Of a stretch of DNA of 6,165 nucleotides, positions 1-6,165 are shown one piece after another; position 1 is the first letter of the stretch; each line of letters opens with the position of its first letter. The DNA is from Acidobacteriota bacterium (lineage in GTDB: Bacteria; Acidobacteriota; Terriglobia; Acidiferrales; UBA7541), in the NCBI GenBank assembly GCA_003224135.1, contig QHYO01000413.1:1-6165 (forward strand), read 5' to 3'. A model generated the notes under the pieces. The model ran no database searches and was not told the origin of the DNA. It saw only the letters and a program-made list of their open reading frames with translations. The position numbers were made by a program, and so were the translations under genes.

Positions 1-330
1 AGGCGCAAGTAATCTTGCGGCCCGCAAGTTTCGAATGGCGCGTTCGACGTTGGCCCAGGAAGTGTTTTGGGTGAGAATCGCGCCAACGATGATTTCAAAA
101 CGGGTGCGGCCCGGCCACCAATGCTGCGGCCCATGAGCAGCTAGCAGGGAATCGAAGTAGGAGCGAAATACCCCGGGAAGGATAGGATCTGGGGCCGATT
201 GGACGGAACTGCTCGCCAATGAGCGCTCTGCCTCTGAGCGGGAGGAATCCGCGACCACTGGCAGCAAGCCGTGTGCGCTGTGCGCCTGAAATGGCCGGAC
301 ATTTTGCGGCAAGACGCGGGAAGCAGCCAT
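1..330 (-). CDS. Endonuclease III-superfamily DNA glycosylase, MagIII-like, N-terminal part (gene runs off the left edge)
   Basis: This reading frame is open from an ATG at 330 down to position 1 and continues outside the window, giving 110 visible residues. Residues 51-110 look like the start of an HhH-GPD (endonuclease III superfamily) protein: a YFDSLLAAHGPQHWWPG stretch (58-74), then FEIIVGAILTQNTSW (78-92) and NVERAI (94-99). The LTQNT helix and the preceding WWP are typical of the bacterial 3-methyladenine glycosylase MagIII group and its endonuclease III-like relatives, which excise damaged bases in base excision repair. The helix-hairpin-helix, the catalytic Asp and any iron-sulfur cysteines lie beyond the window, so the exact activity cannot be read. 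The start is uncertain: residues 1-50 are low in conserved character, no clear ribosome binding site precedes 330, and an in-frame TTG at 219 or GTG at 258 could be the true start. It is divergent from pilB and probably functionally unrelated to it. Confidence 0.72.
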   Translation of the reverse strand, partial: MAASRVLPQNVRPFQAHSAHGLLPVVADSSRSEAERSLASSSVQSAPDPILPGVFRSYFDSLLAAHGPQHWWPGRTRFEIIVGAILTQNTSWANVERAIRNLRAARLLAP

Positions 331-500
331 ATGAAAGGCACGATAACGACGAGCGCGGGGCAAGTCAAGGAACGCCGGCGCCGTGCAGAGAAAGCCACTG
401 TCCGACTGGACAGGGGTTAGCGACTTTAGAACGACCGACGAAAATCGACCCGCCGAATGTGACAGGTTTTGCTACTTTTAGCCGTGAGTGAACTACCGTC

Positions 501-505
501 GGGAG
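501..505 (+). promoter_or_regulatory. Ribosome binding site deciding the pilB start
   Basis: GGGAG lies 8 bases before the ATG at 514. The same frame is open back to an ATG-like start at 469 and includes a GTG at 484, but neither has a comparable site. The conserved MshEN motif begins at residue 4 of the protein started at 514, so this site supports 514 as the start. Confidence 0.6.
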
Positions 506-513
506 CACCACGG

Positions 514-2226
514 ATGTCCGTCCGTTTAGGCGAAATCCTGGTCAAAGAAAGTTTGATCTCGCAAGACCAACTGCAAAAGGCGCTCGAATATCAGCGAGCG
601 AACGGCGGCAAGCTGGGAAGCTGCCTGACCAAGATGGGGTTCATTACCGACGACGACATTACGGGAGTGTTGTCGCGCCAGTATGGCGTGCCTTCCATCA
701 ACCTTAAGTATTACGAAATCGATCCGAACGTCATTCGCCTGATTCCGCAAGATACTGCGCTGCGATACCAGGTTGTGCCGCTGTCGCGCGTGGGCTCTGT
801 GCTGACGATAGCGATGACTGATCCCACCAACGTTTTCGCGATGGACGACGTGAAATTCATGACCGGCTTTAACGTAGAGCCGGTGGTAGCGTCAGAATCC
901 GCGATAGCCGACGCGATTTCGCGATTCTACGGTGGGTCTCATTCGAACGGTGAAGAGCTCACGAACCTGATGCGGGATTTGGTGGACGAGGAACTGGAGC
1001 TTGCCTCAGATGAGACTGAGTTGGACGCGGCATCACTCGAGAAGGCAGCGGAAGAAGCGCCGATCATCAAGCTGGTAAACCTGATCTTGACGGATTCCGT
1101 AAAGCGCGGCGCAAGCGATATCCACCTGGAGCCTTACGAGACGGAATTGCGTGTTCGCTTCCGCATCGACGGAATGCTGCAGACGGTGATGACTCCGCCG
1201 TTGAAGGTGAAAGACGCCATCACGAGCCGCATGAAGATCATGGCTAAGCTCGACATCGCGGAAAAGCGCCTGCCGCAAGACGGCCGCATCATGATCAAGT
1301 ACAAGGCGGAAGGCAAAAAGAAGGAACTCGACTTCCGTGTTTCCACTGTCCCGACGCTTTACGGCGAAAAAATCGTGCTTCGGTTGCTGGACAAAGAGAA
1401 TCTGCGTCTGGACATGACCAAGCTGGGATTCGAGCAGGAATCTCTGATCAAGTTCGAACGGAGCATTTTGAAGCCGTACGGCATGGTGCTGGTTACGGGG
1501 CCTACAGGGTCGGGTAAGACCAATACTTTGTATTCTTCGGTCGCGCGGTTGAATCAAGTGGACACGAACATCATGACCGCGGAAGACCCGGTCGAGTTTC
1601 AATTGGGCGGTATCAACCAGGTACAGATGAAAGAGCAGATCGGGTTGAACTTTGCCGCGGCATTGCGTGCTTTCCTGCGGCAAGACCCCAACATCATCCT
1701 GGTCGGCGAAATCCGAGATTTCGAGACGGCGGAAATCGCGGTAAAGGCCGCGTTGACGGGTCACCTTGTGCTATCGACTTTGCACACCAATGACGCTCCT
1801 TCCACCATCAGCCGTTTGATGAACATGGGAATTGAGCCATTTCTTGTGGCGACGTCGGTGAACCTGATCTGCGCGCAGCGGTTGGTGCGGAGGATTTGTT
1901 CAAACTGCAAGGAAGAAGTGGAAGTTCCGCCGCAGGTGCTCATCGACGCAGGTTTCAGTGAAGAAGAGCTAAAGACCACTAAGATTTATCACGGCAAGGG
2001 CTGCAACATTTGTAACAAGGGTGGCTACAAGGGAAGAACCGGCTTGTATGAGGTGATGGAAATTAATGATGAGCTCCGTGAGTTGATCCTGGTGGGAGCT
2101 TCGGCGCTGGAGTTGAAGAAAAAGGCCGTCGAGCAAGGCATGTTGACTTTGCGGCGCAGCGGCCTGGTAAAAATCGCAGCAGGTATGACCACCATGGATG
2201 AAGTTCTCCGTGAAACGGTTTTGTAG
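514..2226 (+). CDS. pilB: Type IV pilus extension ATPase PilB (GspE/PulE family)
   Basis: This 570-residue protein is the cytoplasmic hexameric ATPase that drives pilin polymerisation at the inner-membrane base of the pilus. Residues 4-27 (RLGEIL...LQKALEYQ) and 33-56 (KLGSCL...ITGVLSRQ) are two 24-residue MshEN motifs with a 5-residue spacer, the layout known to bind cyclic di-GMP. The rest of the N-terminal domain runs to about 145. A second N-terminal domain begins near SDIHLEP (201-207). The motor domain has Walker A GPTGSGKT (329-336, Lys335), EDPVEF, a Walker B stretch IILVGEIRD (394-402, Glu399), and a His box GHLVLSTLHTND (416-427). A tetracysteine zinc site is visible (C462, C465, C497, C500), as in PilB/GspE but not PilT, which separates this from a retraction ATPase. 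Length is normal for PilB. The start at 514 is preferred over 469 because of its ribosome binding site and the motif position. All catalytic elements are present and the gene appears intact. It is the first gene of the pilB-pilT-pilC unit. Confidence 0.96.
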   Translation: MSVRLGEILVKESLISQDQLQKALEYQRANGGKLGSCLTKMGFITDDDITGVLSRQYGVPSINLKYYEIDPNVIRLIPQDTALRYQVVPLSRVGSVLTIAMTDPTNVFAMDDVKFMTGFNVEPVVASESAIADAISRFYGGSHSNGEELTNLMRDLVDEELELASDETELDAASLEKAAEEAPIIKLVNLILTDSVKRGASDIHLEPYETELRVRFRIDGMLQTVMTPPLKVKDAITSRMKIMAKLDIAEKRLPQDGRIMIKYKAEGKKKELDFRVSTVPTLYGEKIVLRLLDKENLRLDMTKLGFEQESLIKFERSILKPYGMVLVTGPTGSGKTNTLYSSVARLNQVDTNIMTAEDPVEFQLGGINQVQMKEQIGLNFAAALRAFLRQDPNIILVGEIRDFETAEIAVKAALTGHLVLSTLHTNDAPSTISRLMNMGIEPFLVATSVNLICAQRLVRRICSNCKEEVEVPPQVLIDAGFSEEELKTTKIYHGKGCNICNKGGYKGRTGLYEVMEINDELRELILVGASALELKKKAVEQGMLTLRRSGLVKIAAGMTTMDEVLRETVL

Positions 2227-2237
2227 ATACAGGTTTC

Positions 2238-2259
2238 AGGGTTCGTACTTACGAACCTT
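2238..2259 (+). other. Hairpin in the pilB-pilT intergenic region
   Basis: AGGGTTCGT (2238-2246) and ACGAACCTT (2251-2259) pair over 9 positions with one G-U, closing a 4-base ACTT loop. No T-tract follows, so it is not a standard Rho-independent terminator. It lies 12 bases after the pilB stop and 7 bases before the purine-rich ribosome binding site of pilT (AGAGGG, 2267-2272). It could stabilise the upstream message, set relative expression of the two ATPases, or be incidental. The pairing is seen directly; a role is inference. Confidence 0.5.
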
Positions 2260-2279
2260 GAGTCAAAGAGGGTGCGAAG

Positions 2280-2867
2280 ATGTCTGGAATTACGCTTAGC
2301 GAACTGCTGAAGAAGATGATCGAGATGGGCGGCAGCGACCTGCACATCACGACGAACAGCCCGCCACGCGTGCGCGTGCACGGCCGTTTGCGGCCACTCG
2401 AGATGCCGCCACTGAGCGCCGCAGACACCAAATCGCTGGCTTACAGCGTGTTGACTGACGCACAGAAGCACCGCTTTGAGGAAAATCTGGAGCTCGATTT
2501 TTCATTCGGCTTGAAGAATCTGGCACGTTTTCGTGGCAACGTATTCAATCAACGCGGGGCGGTAGGTTCCGTTTTCCGCACGATTCCCTGGGAAATCAAA
2601 GGATTTGACGCGCTAGGCCTTCCGCCGGTGGTGAAGGGCCTTTGCGAGAAGCCACGCGGGCTAATCCTTGTGACGGGCCCGACAGGTTCTGGAAAATCGA
2701 CTACGCTCGCCGCGATGCTGGACAAGATCAATAGCGAGCGCGAAGAGCACATGATCACGATCGAAGACCCGATCGAATTCCTCCACAATCACAAAAAGTG
2801 CCTGCTGAATCAGCGCGAAGTCCACGCGGACACGCATTCGTTCTCAAATTCGTTGCGCGCGGATTGA
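2280..2867 (+). pseudogene. pilT: Retraction ATPase PilT, N-terminal piece, ended by a frameshifting deletion
   Basis: PilT is the hexameric ATPase that depolymerises the pilus and powers twitching. The first 194 residues are a good PilT: the N-terminal SDLHIT (residues 19-24) and [10 protein letters not shown] region, the RGNVFNQRG and FRTIPWEI segment, Walker A GPTGSGKS (133-140, Lys139), and [12 protein letters not shown]. The frame then reads FSNSLRA, one Asp codon, and a TGA at 2865-2867. In PilT proteins this SLRA is followed by an ALREDPD...VGEMRDLET segment and then [12 protein letters not shown]. Here the DNA jumps directly to [12 protein letters not shown] in the +1 frame from 2863. 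The translation start at 2280 is supported by AGAGGG at 2267-2272, 7 bases upstream. Without Walker B, the His box and the C-terminal domain, this 195-residue product should not be an active ATPase. PilT rather than PilB is indicated by the lack of an MshEN domain and by the AIRAQL-like motif in the second piece. Confidence 0.88.
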
Positions 2868-3345
2868 AGCGGCACTGCGCATCGCGGAAACCGGCCACTT
2901 GACATTCGCAACGCTCCATACCAACTCGGCCGCATCCACGATTAACCGTATTATCGACGTTTTTCCGGCACACCAGCAGCCACAGATTCGCGCGCAACTT
3001 TCGATGGTGCTTGAGGGCGTGCTTTGCCAGGCGCTGTTGCCGCGAGTGGATGGCCGCGGCCGGGCAATGGTAATGGAAATTCTGGTGCCAAATCCCGCGA
3101 TTCGAAACCTGATTCGTGAAGACAAAATTCACCAGATCTATTCCGCGATGCAAACCGGTACCGGGCAATCCGGTATGCAGACATTCAATCAGAGCCTTGC
3201 AAACACCTATTTCGCAAAGCAAATCACGCTAGAAGTGGCGCTTGCGCGTTCGTCGAATCCGGACGAACTGCAGGACATGATCAATCGGGGAGTGGCGAGC
3301 GCGCCGGCAGGATCGGCCAGGACGCCGTTGACGACGAAGCGGTAA
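2863..3345 (+). pseudogene. pilT: Retraction ATPase PilT, C-terminal piece (out of frame with its N-terminal piece)
   Basis: Reading from ATT at 2863 gives 160 residues of PilT C-terminus: [12 protein letters not shown], the His box with FATLHTNSAASTINRIID, then the QIRAQLS segment matching the PilT-specific AIRxQL motif needed for retraction. After it come NPAIRNLIREDKIHQIYS and the usual PilT tail, ending in TAA at 3343-3345. The piece has no ribosome binding site and no ATG near its beginning. The earliest start codon by eye is a TTG at 2899 inside the His box, so independent translation is unlikely. With about 19 lost residues restored, the two pieces would make a PilT of roughly 373 residues, a normal length. 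Conservation on both sides of the junction is high, so any lesion is recent or a data artefact rather than old decay. Confidence 0.87.
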
Positions 3346-3405
3346 ATACGAAGTTTGCTTGTGAGTGAACGGTTTCAGAAGATTTGAGCGACCGAGGAGG
3401 AAACT

Positions 3406-4620
3406 ATGCCGGTCTATACATACCGAGGAACGAATCGTGCCGGAGGTAACGTCACGGGAGAAATGACGGCGACGAACAAGGGGGAACTACAAAACCTCTT
3501 GAAACGCCAGCAGATCACCGCCACGAAAATGAGCGAGAAGGGCCGGGAGATTAATCTCCCGACTTTCGGCGCTGGCGTGAATGCCAAGGAGCTCGCAATC
3601 TTCACGAGGCAGTTCTCGGTGATGATCGATGCCGGTTTGCCACTCGTGCAGTGCCTTGAGATCCTCGCCTCCCAGCAGGAGAACAAGACATTTCAGAAGG
3701 TGCTCGTCAATACGAGGTCCGGAGTCGAGGGCGGCACTACGCTGTCCGCCGCAATGAAGCAGTCACCTAAGGTCTTTGACCCCCTGTACACGAACATGGT
3801 CGAAGCCGGCGAAACGGGCGGTATTCTCGACACGATCTTACAGAGGCTTTCCACCTACATCGAAAAGAACGTGAAGTTGCAACGTGCCGTAAAGTCCGCA
3901 TTGGTTTACCCGATCGGAGTCTTAACGGTGGCAGGTGGCGTAATCATCCTGTTGCTCTGGAAAGTCGTGCCGATCTTCGCCACTTTGTTTGCTGGTTTGG
4001 GCGTCTCCTTGCCGCTGCCAACGCGCATTGTCATGTCATTGAGCAACCTGATCGGGAGCTGGTTTGGTTTTCTGTTCCTCGTGGCGATTGTCGCAGGTGT
4101 ATTCGCCCTGAAGGCGTGGTACGGGACTCCAGGCGGACGATTGATTCTGGACAGACTCGTTTTGAGGCTCCCAGTACTGGGTATCCTGATGAGGAAGATC
4201 GCCGTGGCGCGATTCACACGTACGCTCGGCACGCTGATCTCGAGCGGTGTCCCCATCCTCGAAGGTCTCGACATTACCGCACGCACCGCGGGCAACGCGG
4301 TGGTCGAACAAGCGCTGCTTAAGGTGCGTCGGTCGCTCGAAGAAGGCAAATCACTTACGGAACCGCTGAAGGACTCGCAAGTCTTTCCAGGAATGGTTAC
4401 GCAGATGATCGCCGTCGGTGAACAGACCGGCGCGATGGATGCCATGTTACAAAAAATCGCAGACTTTTATGAAGAGGAAGTCGATGCCGCGGTGAAAGAT
4501 TTATTGACCGCGCTCGAACCCGTCATGATCGTGTTTCTTGGAGTTGTGGTCGGCGGCGTTGTTATTTCGATGTACTTGCCGTTGTTCTCGCTGATCGGAA
4601 AACTGAGCGATATGCACTAA
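3406..4620 (+). CDS. pilC: Type IV pilus inner-membrane platform protein PilC (GspF family)
   Basis: This 404-residue polytopic protein is the rotor-like platform on which PilB and PilT act to add or remove pilins. It has the expected tandem T2SSF repeats: the first from about residue 64 (AIFTRQFSVMIDAGLPL) to about 187, the second from about 267 (ARFTRTLGTLISSGVPI) to about 390. Each contains the paired signature (MVEAGETGG and IAVGEQTGAMD). Three hydrophobic helices are visible near 166-190, 219-236 and 373-396, matching PilC/GspF topology with large cytoplasmic domains. The short N-terminal VYTYRGTNRAGG stretch is typical of PilC. A strong ribosome binding site, GAGGAGG (3394-3400), lies 5 bases before the ATG. 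The gap after pilT is 60 bases and the gene is followed by a terminator, so it is probably the last gene of the pilBTC unit. It appears complete and intact. Confidence 0.96.
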   Translation: MPVYTYRGTNRAGGNVTGEMTATNKGELQNLLKRQQITATKMSEKGREINLPTFGAGVNAKELAIFTRQFSVMIDAGLPLVQCLEILASQQENKTFQKVLVNTRSGVEGGTTLSAAMKQSPKVFDPLYTNMVEAGETGGILDTILQRLSTYIEKNVKLQRAVKSALVYPIGVLTVAGGVIILLLWKVVPIFATLFAGLGVSLPLPTRIVMSLSNLIGSWFGFLFLVAIVAGVFALKAWYGTPGGRLILDRLVLRLPVLGILMRKIAVARFTRTLGTLISSGVPILEGLDITARTAGNAVVEQALLKVRRSLEEGKSLTEPLKDSQVFPGMVTQMIAVGEQTGAMDAMLQKIADFYEEEVDAAVKDLLTALEPVMIVFLGVVVGGVVISMYLPLFSLIGKLSDMH

Positions 4621-4651
4621 TCCGGCGCCTTATCTGGAGCTGAATGCTCTG

Positions 4652-4700
4652 GACGAGGGAAGACCGGCCGGAAACGGCAGTCTTCCCTCGTCTGATTTTT
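4652..4700 (+). terminator. Rho-independent terminator after pilC
   Basis: GACGAGGGAAGAC (4652-4664) and GTCTTCCCTCGTC (4680-4692) are perfect 13-base inverted arms around a 15-base GC-rich loop, followed by TGATTTTT (4693-4700). The hairpin starts 31 bases after the pilC stop. It should end most pilBTC transcripts and separate them from the sensor kinase gene that starts 24 bases further on. Confidence 0.88.
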
Positions 4701-4724
4701 GGGGAAGCGTAGAATCGACCTTGT

Positions 4725-6165
4725 ATGGAATCTCAGCGCACAAAACGTGAGTGGTTGCAGTGGCTGGCACGTGTGCGGTTGCTGATGATCCTGTTGATCC
4801 TCGCCGTAGGTGTGTTCTGGCCGCAATACGCCACGGGCCAGGCCACTAGCCGCCTATTCCTCCCAATTATTGTTTTTTGGATCATGCTCGGGAGCCTCGA
4901 GTTGATCCTTGTCCGTTGGATTCCCGACGCATCCTGGCACGGCGGCTTACAAGTTGGCTGCGATCTGGTCGTGATCACTGGCGTGGTGTACACGACCGGC
5001 ATTCAGGATAGCTACTTTATTTCACTGTATCTGCTCCTGATCATTGTTGGCAGCATTCTTTTCTCCAGAGAAGGAACGTTCTTAACTGCTGGCGCCTCGC
5101 TCGTCCTTTTGTTCACCCTTGAGATGCTCGCCTATACGGGAAAGATTCCGGCGGCAGGCGTAGCGCTGGGTTCAAAAGGCGCCATCGCTGTTTGGTTCGT
5201 CAGTCATGGATTGGGATTTCTCGCTGTTGCGTATCTCGCTAGCCTTTTGTCGCACTTGTTGCGCAGCAAAGGTCAGGAACTCGACGCCAAAAGGGAAGAA
5301 CTGCTCGAACTCCAGGACTTCACGCAGGACATTATTCATTCGATGCGCGGTGGATTGCTGACAACAGACGGCGAGGGAAGAATTGTCGTCTTGAACCGCA
5401 CGGGGGAAGAAATTTTAGAGAAGTCTTTCAACGAATTGCGTGGAGTTTCGCTCAAAGAATGGAACAGCGACTTCTGGCTGCCCGGACTGATGACCGGCCG
5501 CGAAAAAGCCGGCTTGCGAAAAGAGATTGATTACAAGACGCCGAGGGGCAAGCAGCGATTCCTGGGAATCAGTGTTTCGTTCTTGCGATCGAGAGACCTG
5601 GCCCGCAGCGGCTATGTATTCAATTTCCAAGACTTGACGGATCTACGTAGACTTGAGCAGGAAGTGGCCACGAAAGAGCGGATGGCCGCACTGGGACGAC
5701 TCTCCGCGGCAATTGCGCATGAAATTCGCCAGCCGCTCACGGCGATGGTGGGAGCGGTGAAGGAATTGGGCCGAATGATCCCTCTCGAGGAAGATGAGCA
5801 ACATCTCGTTCAGATCGTCAGTCGAGAGTCGGAGCGGCTGAACCGGATCATTACGGATTTTCTGAATTATTCCAGGGAAAAGAGCTACGAATTTGAAGAA
5901 GAGGACGTGCGTTTGCTGCTCGATGATGCGTTGATGTTGATGGAGAAAAAGCCGGACGTCGGAACCAAGTACCAGATTGAGCGAGCATACAACGGCAAAG
6001 TGTTGAAGGCGCGCGTTGATGCCAGCAAAATCAAGCAAGTCTTCTGGAATCTTTGCGACAACGCATTGCGCGCCATGCCGCAGGGCGGAAAGCTCACCGT
6101 GAGGCTCGAAGAGCTGCCGCTTTGGCTGAGAATTGCCTTTCGCGACACCGGTGTAGGCCTGGACG
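4725..6165 (+). CDS. pilS: PilS-like membrane sensor histidine kinase, C-terminus cut by the right edge
   Basis: The frame is open from the ATG at 4725 to the window end (480 complete codons, no stop). Six hydrophobic helices are visible near residues 17-33, 44-64, 75-92, 97-113, 119-139 and 153-179, the PilS arrangement. A charged, probably coiled linker follows (182-200), then a PAS-like domain (about 195-315). The HisKA domain has its phosphoacceptor at His332 in AAIAHEIRQPL. The HATPase part shows an N box NLCDNALRAM (442-451) and a G1 box DTGVGLD (474-480); the remaining ATP-binding motifs lie outside the window. PilS normally phosphorylates PilR, a sigma-54 activator of pilin transcription, and position beside pilBTC supports that role. 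A pilR should follow but is not seen. The H box carries Gln336 where Asn or Thr is usual. No good ribosome binding site precedes the ATG. An NtrB-like kinase of different specificity is the main alternative. Confidence 0.87.
   Translation, partial: MESQRTKREWLQWLARVRLLMILLILAVGVFWPQYATGQATSRLFLPIIVFWIMLGSLELILVRWIPDASWHGGLQVGCDLVVITGVVYTTGIQDSYFISLYLLLIIVGSILFSREGTFLTAGASLVLLFTLEMLAYTGKIPAAGVALGSKGAIAVWFVSHGLGFLAVAYLASLLSHLLRSKGQELDAKREELLELQDFTQDIIHSMRGGLLTTDGEGRIVVLNRTGEEILEKSFNELRGVSLKEWNSDFWLPGLMTGREKAGLRKEIDYKTPRGKQRFLGISVSFLRSRDLARSGYVFNFQDLTDLRRLEQEVATKERMAALGRLSAAIAHEIRQPLTAMVGAVKELGRMIPLEEDEQHLVQIVSRESERLNRIITDFLNYSREKSYEFEEEDVRLLLDDALMLMEKKPDVGTKYQIERAYNGKVLKARVDASKIKQVFWNLCDNALRAMPQGGKLTVRLEELPLWLRIAFRDTGVGLD

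Noticed and set aside
141..398. An 85-codon - strand open frame
   Set aside because: It overlaps, in another frame, the - strand frame that clearly encodes the glycosylase, and it has no family features.
459..474. A possible sigma-54 promoter (TGACAG...TTGC) before pilB
   Set aside because: The spacing between the -24-like and -12-like parts is 2 bases too short, and the -24 element lacks the key GG.
471..478. A possible extended -10 (TGC then TACTTT) before pilB
   Set aside because: It matches only the outer positions of the -10 hexamer, and there is no -35 at a suitable distance.
219..491. A 90-codon + strand open frame before pilB
   Set aside because: Its composition is arginine- and proline-rich with no recognisable motif. 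Most of its first half is antisense to the glycosylase frame, and it has no convincing ribosome binding site.
484..493. GTGAGTGAAC here and again at 3361-3370, ahead of pilB and pilC
   Set aside because: A shared 10-base word is expected by chance several times in a window of this size, and its distance to the two starts differs (21 and 36 bases).
1033..1764. A 243-codon - strand open frame inside pilB
   Set aside because: It is the antisense shadow of the strongly conserved PilB motor region. Length alone in GC-rich coding DNA is not evidence of a gene.
2863..3345. Programmed frameshifting joining the two pilT pieces
   Set aside because: A simple frameshift would not restore the missing Walker B residues, and no slippery heptamer or downstream structure is evident at the junction.

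Overview
This window is a type IV pilus (T4P) motor and assembly locus: pilB, pilT, pilC and the start of a PilS-like sensor kinase, all on the + strand. It opens with the 5' part of a divergently transcribed DNA-repair gene. The gene order pilB-pilT-pilC-pilS, the protein flavour and the moderately high GC suggest a soil-type Acidobacteriota (Koribacter/Terriglobia-like). A deltaproteobacterial or Myxococcota-like relative is not excluded. The assignment is by recognition of family style, not by a search.

Layout. Positions 1-330 (- strand) hold the N-terminal part of an endonuclease III-superfamily glycosylase of the MagIII-like type, cut by the window edge. Positions 331-513 are a divergent intergenic region with no gene I can support and no convincing promoter match. 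Positions 514-2226 encode PilB, the extension ATPase, with an N-terminal MshEN-type domain carrying two 24-residue motifs typical of cyclic di-GMP binding. A short intergenic hairpin (2238-2259) precedes pilT. The retraction ATPase gene pilT spans 2280-3345 but is broken: about 56 bases that should encode the Walker B segment are missing near 2862, which shifts the frame and gives an immediate stop. PilC, the inner-membrane platform protein, follows at 3406-4620 behind a near-perfect ribosome binding site. A strong Rho-independent terminator (4652-4700) closes the pilBTC unit. From 4725 a six-helix membrane sensor kinase with PAS, HisKA and HATPase parts runs off the right edge.

How the genes work together. 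PilB powers pilin polymerisation at the PilC platform, PilT normally powers depolymerisation, and PilS (with a PilR regulator expected just downstream, outside the window) usually controls pilin transcription. If the pilT lesion is real, this locus would build pili without its own retraction motor unless another pilT or pilU exists elsewhere. If it is an assembly or sequencing fault, this is an ordinary T4P cluster. I found no undescribed system here. The pilT lesion, the c-di-GMP motifs of PilB and the unusual H-box of the kinase are the points most worth a second look.
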